DNA from: Latrodectus hesperus
Lineage: Eukaryota; Arthropoda; Arachnida; Araneae; Theridiidae
Length of the DNA stretch: 64,000 nt
Direction of reading: 5' to 3'
Assembly: GCA_037975125.1 (NCBI GenBank)
Contig: JAJQOW010000217.1
Coordinates: forward strand, 1 to 64,000
In this document: piece by piece, positions 63,177 to 64,000 of the stretch
Position numbering within the stretch: the first letter of the stretch is position 1
How the letters are laid out: the number at the start of each line of letters is the position of its first letter
The notes under the pieces: model-generated
Databases searched by the model: none
Told to the model about the DNA's origin: nothing
What the model saw: only the letters and a program-made list of their open reading frames with translations
Program-made: the position numbers and the translations under genes

Positions 63177-64000
63177 TACTGACCATTAAAATTGCTACAC
63201 CAGGCCCAAACCACACACGTGAAATTTGCATGACAGGTAGAACTTGCTGTGATATGCATATGATTAGATTTTCAGCGCATTCATACAAAGCAGGCGACAG
63301 TAGCGACATCTACAATGTGTATAAAACCAGAGATTTGACAGCAGTTTTCTCATACTCAATTTCCGTTTCAACGTTGTTTTCGGCAAAGATAGTTGTTGTA
63401 ATGCCTCGTGTAAGAAGAAGAAATGCCTATCAGCACGTGTCTGACTTTGATCGAGGAAGGATTATAGCCTACCGGGATTGCGGTTTATCGTATAGCAATA
63501 TTGCTGCTCGCGTCGGTCGAGACCCCATGACTGTTAGCAGAATATGGAATCGATGGGTTCAGGACGTCATGCAGGATCTCAGCGACCCCCCATCACTAAC
63601 AGCAGAGAAAACAGACATCTTATCCGCATGGTCACAAGGGATCGTACAACCACGTCACGAACCCTGAGTCGAGAAATGGAGTCATTTGCAAGGCAACAAG
63701 TTTCTGCTCGAACAGTTCGACGACGTTTACAGCAGCATGGATTGTCTGCACGGCGACCATGGCTTCGGCTAATATTGACGCTGCGCCACAGACAGGAGTG
63801 ACTTCAATGGTGTGATCAGCGACGAACCTGGACGCGGGAATGGCATCACGTCATCTTTACAGATAAATCTCGGTTCTGTATACAGTACCATGATGGCCGC
63901 ATTCGTGTTTGGAGGCATCGTGGAGAACGCGCATTCCCAGCTTGCATTGGACATCGCCAGACTGGCTCATCTGCTGGAGTGATGGTATGGGGTGCTATCG
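63176..64000 (+). mobile_element. Tc1-like transposon, cut by the window end
   Basis: The left end follows a TA and reads CTACTGACCATTAAAATTGC then TACACCA, a typical Tc1-superfamily terminus. A transposase begins 225 bp inside. The right terminus lies beyond the window. Confidence 0.83.
63401..64000 (+). pseudogene. Tc1-like transposase, recently broken
   Basis: ATG at 63401. The N-terminus reads DFDRGRIIAYRDCGLSYSNI, then AARVGRDPMTVSRIWNRWVQ, the paired helix-turn-helix DNA-binding region. A frameshift near 63555-63565 moves the coding frame to the one holding LSREMESFARQQVSARTVRR. An in-frame TGA at 63799 stands where CGA (Arg) would fit. Further on, FTDKSRFCIQYHDGRIRVW contains the first catalytic Asp region, and GVMVWGAI follows at the window edge. 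The second and third catalytic residues lie outside. The few lesions suggest a fairly young copy. Confidence 0.85.

Overview
The window is AT-rich animal nuclear DNA. It has spliced genes with short exons and long introns, tRNA-derived SINEs, Tc1/mariner, pogo/Tigger and hAT DNA transposon remnants, (TA)n microsatellites and a 6.4 kb minisatellite. An arthropod, perhaps an arachnid, fits best, but no diagnostic single-copy gene confirms this. I see no bacterial, viral or organelle genes, no CRISPR array and no rRNA.

The main gene runs right to left (minus strand). Ten exons between 48667 and 17283 join in one open frame of 991 nt (330 codons plus one base). The product starts with a small Cys cluster. 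An all-conserved-looking leucine/charged domain follows, then a long basic and acidic low-complexity tail, and finally an AT-hook (core RGRP). It is probably a nuclear DNA- or chromatin-binding protein; I do not recognise the family. All introns are GT-AG except one GC-AG intron. The 3' end is not certain: after 17283 transcription enters a 6.4 kb composite minisatellite (10686-17060). Two weak candidate exons lie beyond it.

The introns carry most of the other content. Intron 3 holds a nested plus-strand DUF4806-type gene or pseudogene (38.0-39.4 kb) with a GC-rich, promoter-like segment upstream at 36.3-36.6 kb. It also holds a 313-bp tandem duplication. Intron 1 holds an internally deleted mariner copy and a 2.3 kb element with nested inverted repeats. 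Introns 4-8 hold a LINE RNase H fragment, a hAT-type transposase fragment, Tc1 relics and a pogo-like MITE. Between 18.58 and 22.08 kb a Tigger-like and a Tc1-like transposon lie side by side, and together they have been hit by three SINE copies with clear target-site duplications.

Right of 49 kb there is little coding DNA. This part has a perfect 21-bp-arm hairpin at 50.2 kb, a hAT MITE at 51.6 kb, several SINEs, a BED-finger hAT (GTF2IRD2-like) relic at 59-61.1 kb broken by SINEs, and a decayed Tc1-like transposase running off the right edge from 63.18 kb, next to a (TA)n tract. Left of 10.6 kb I see only AT-rich DNA with one foldback MITE and one copy of a dispersed repeat.
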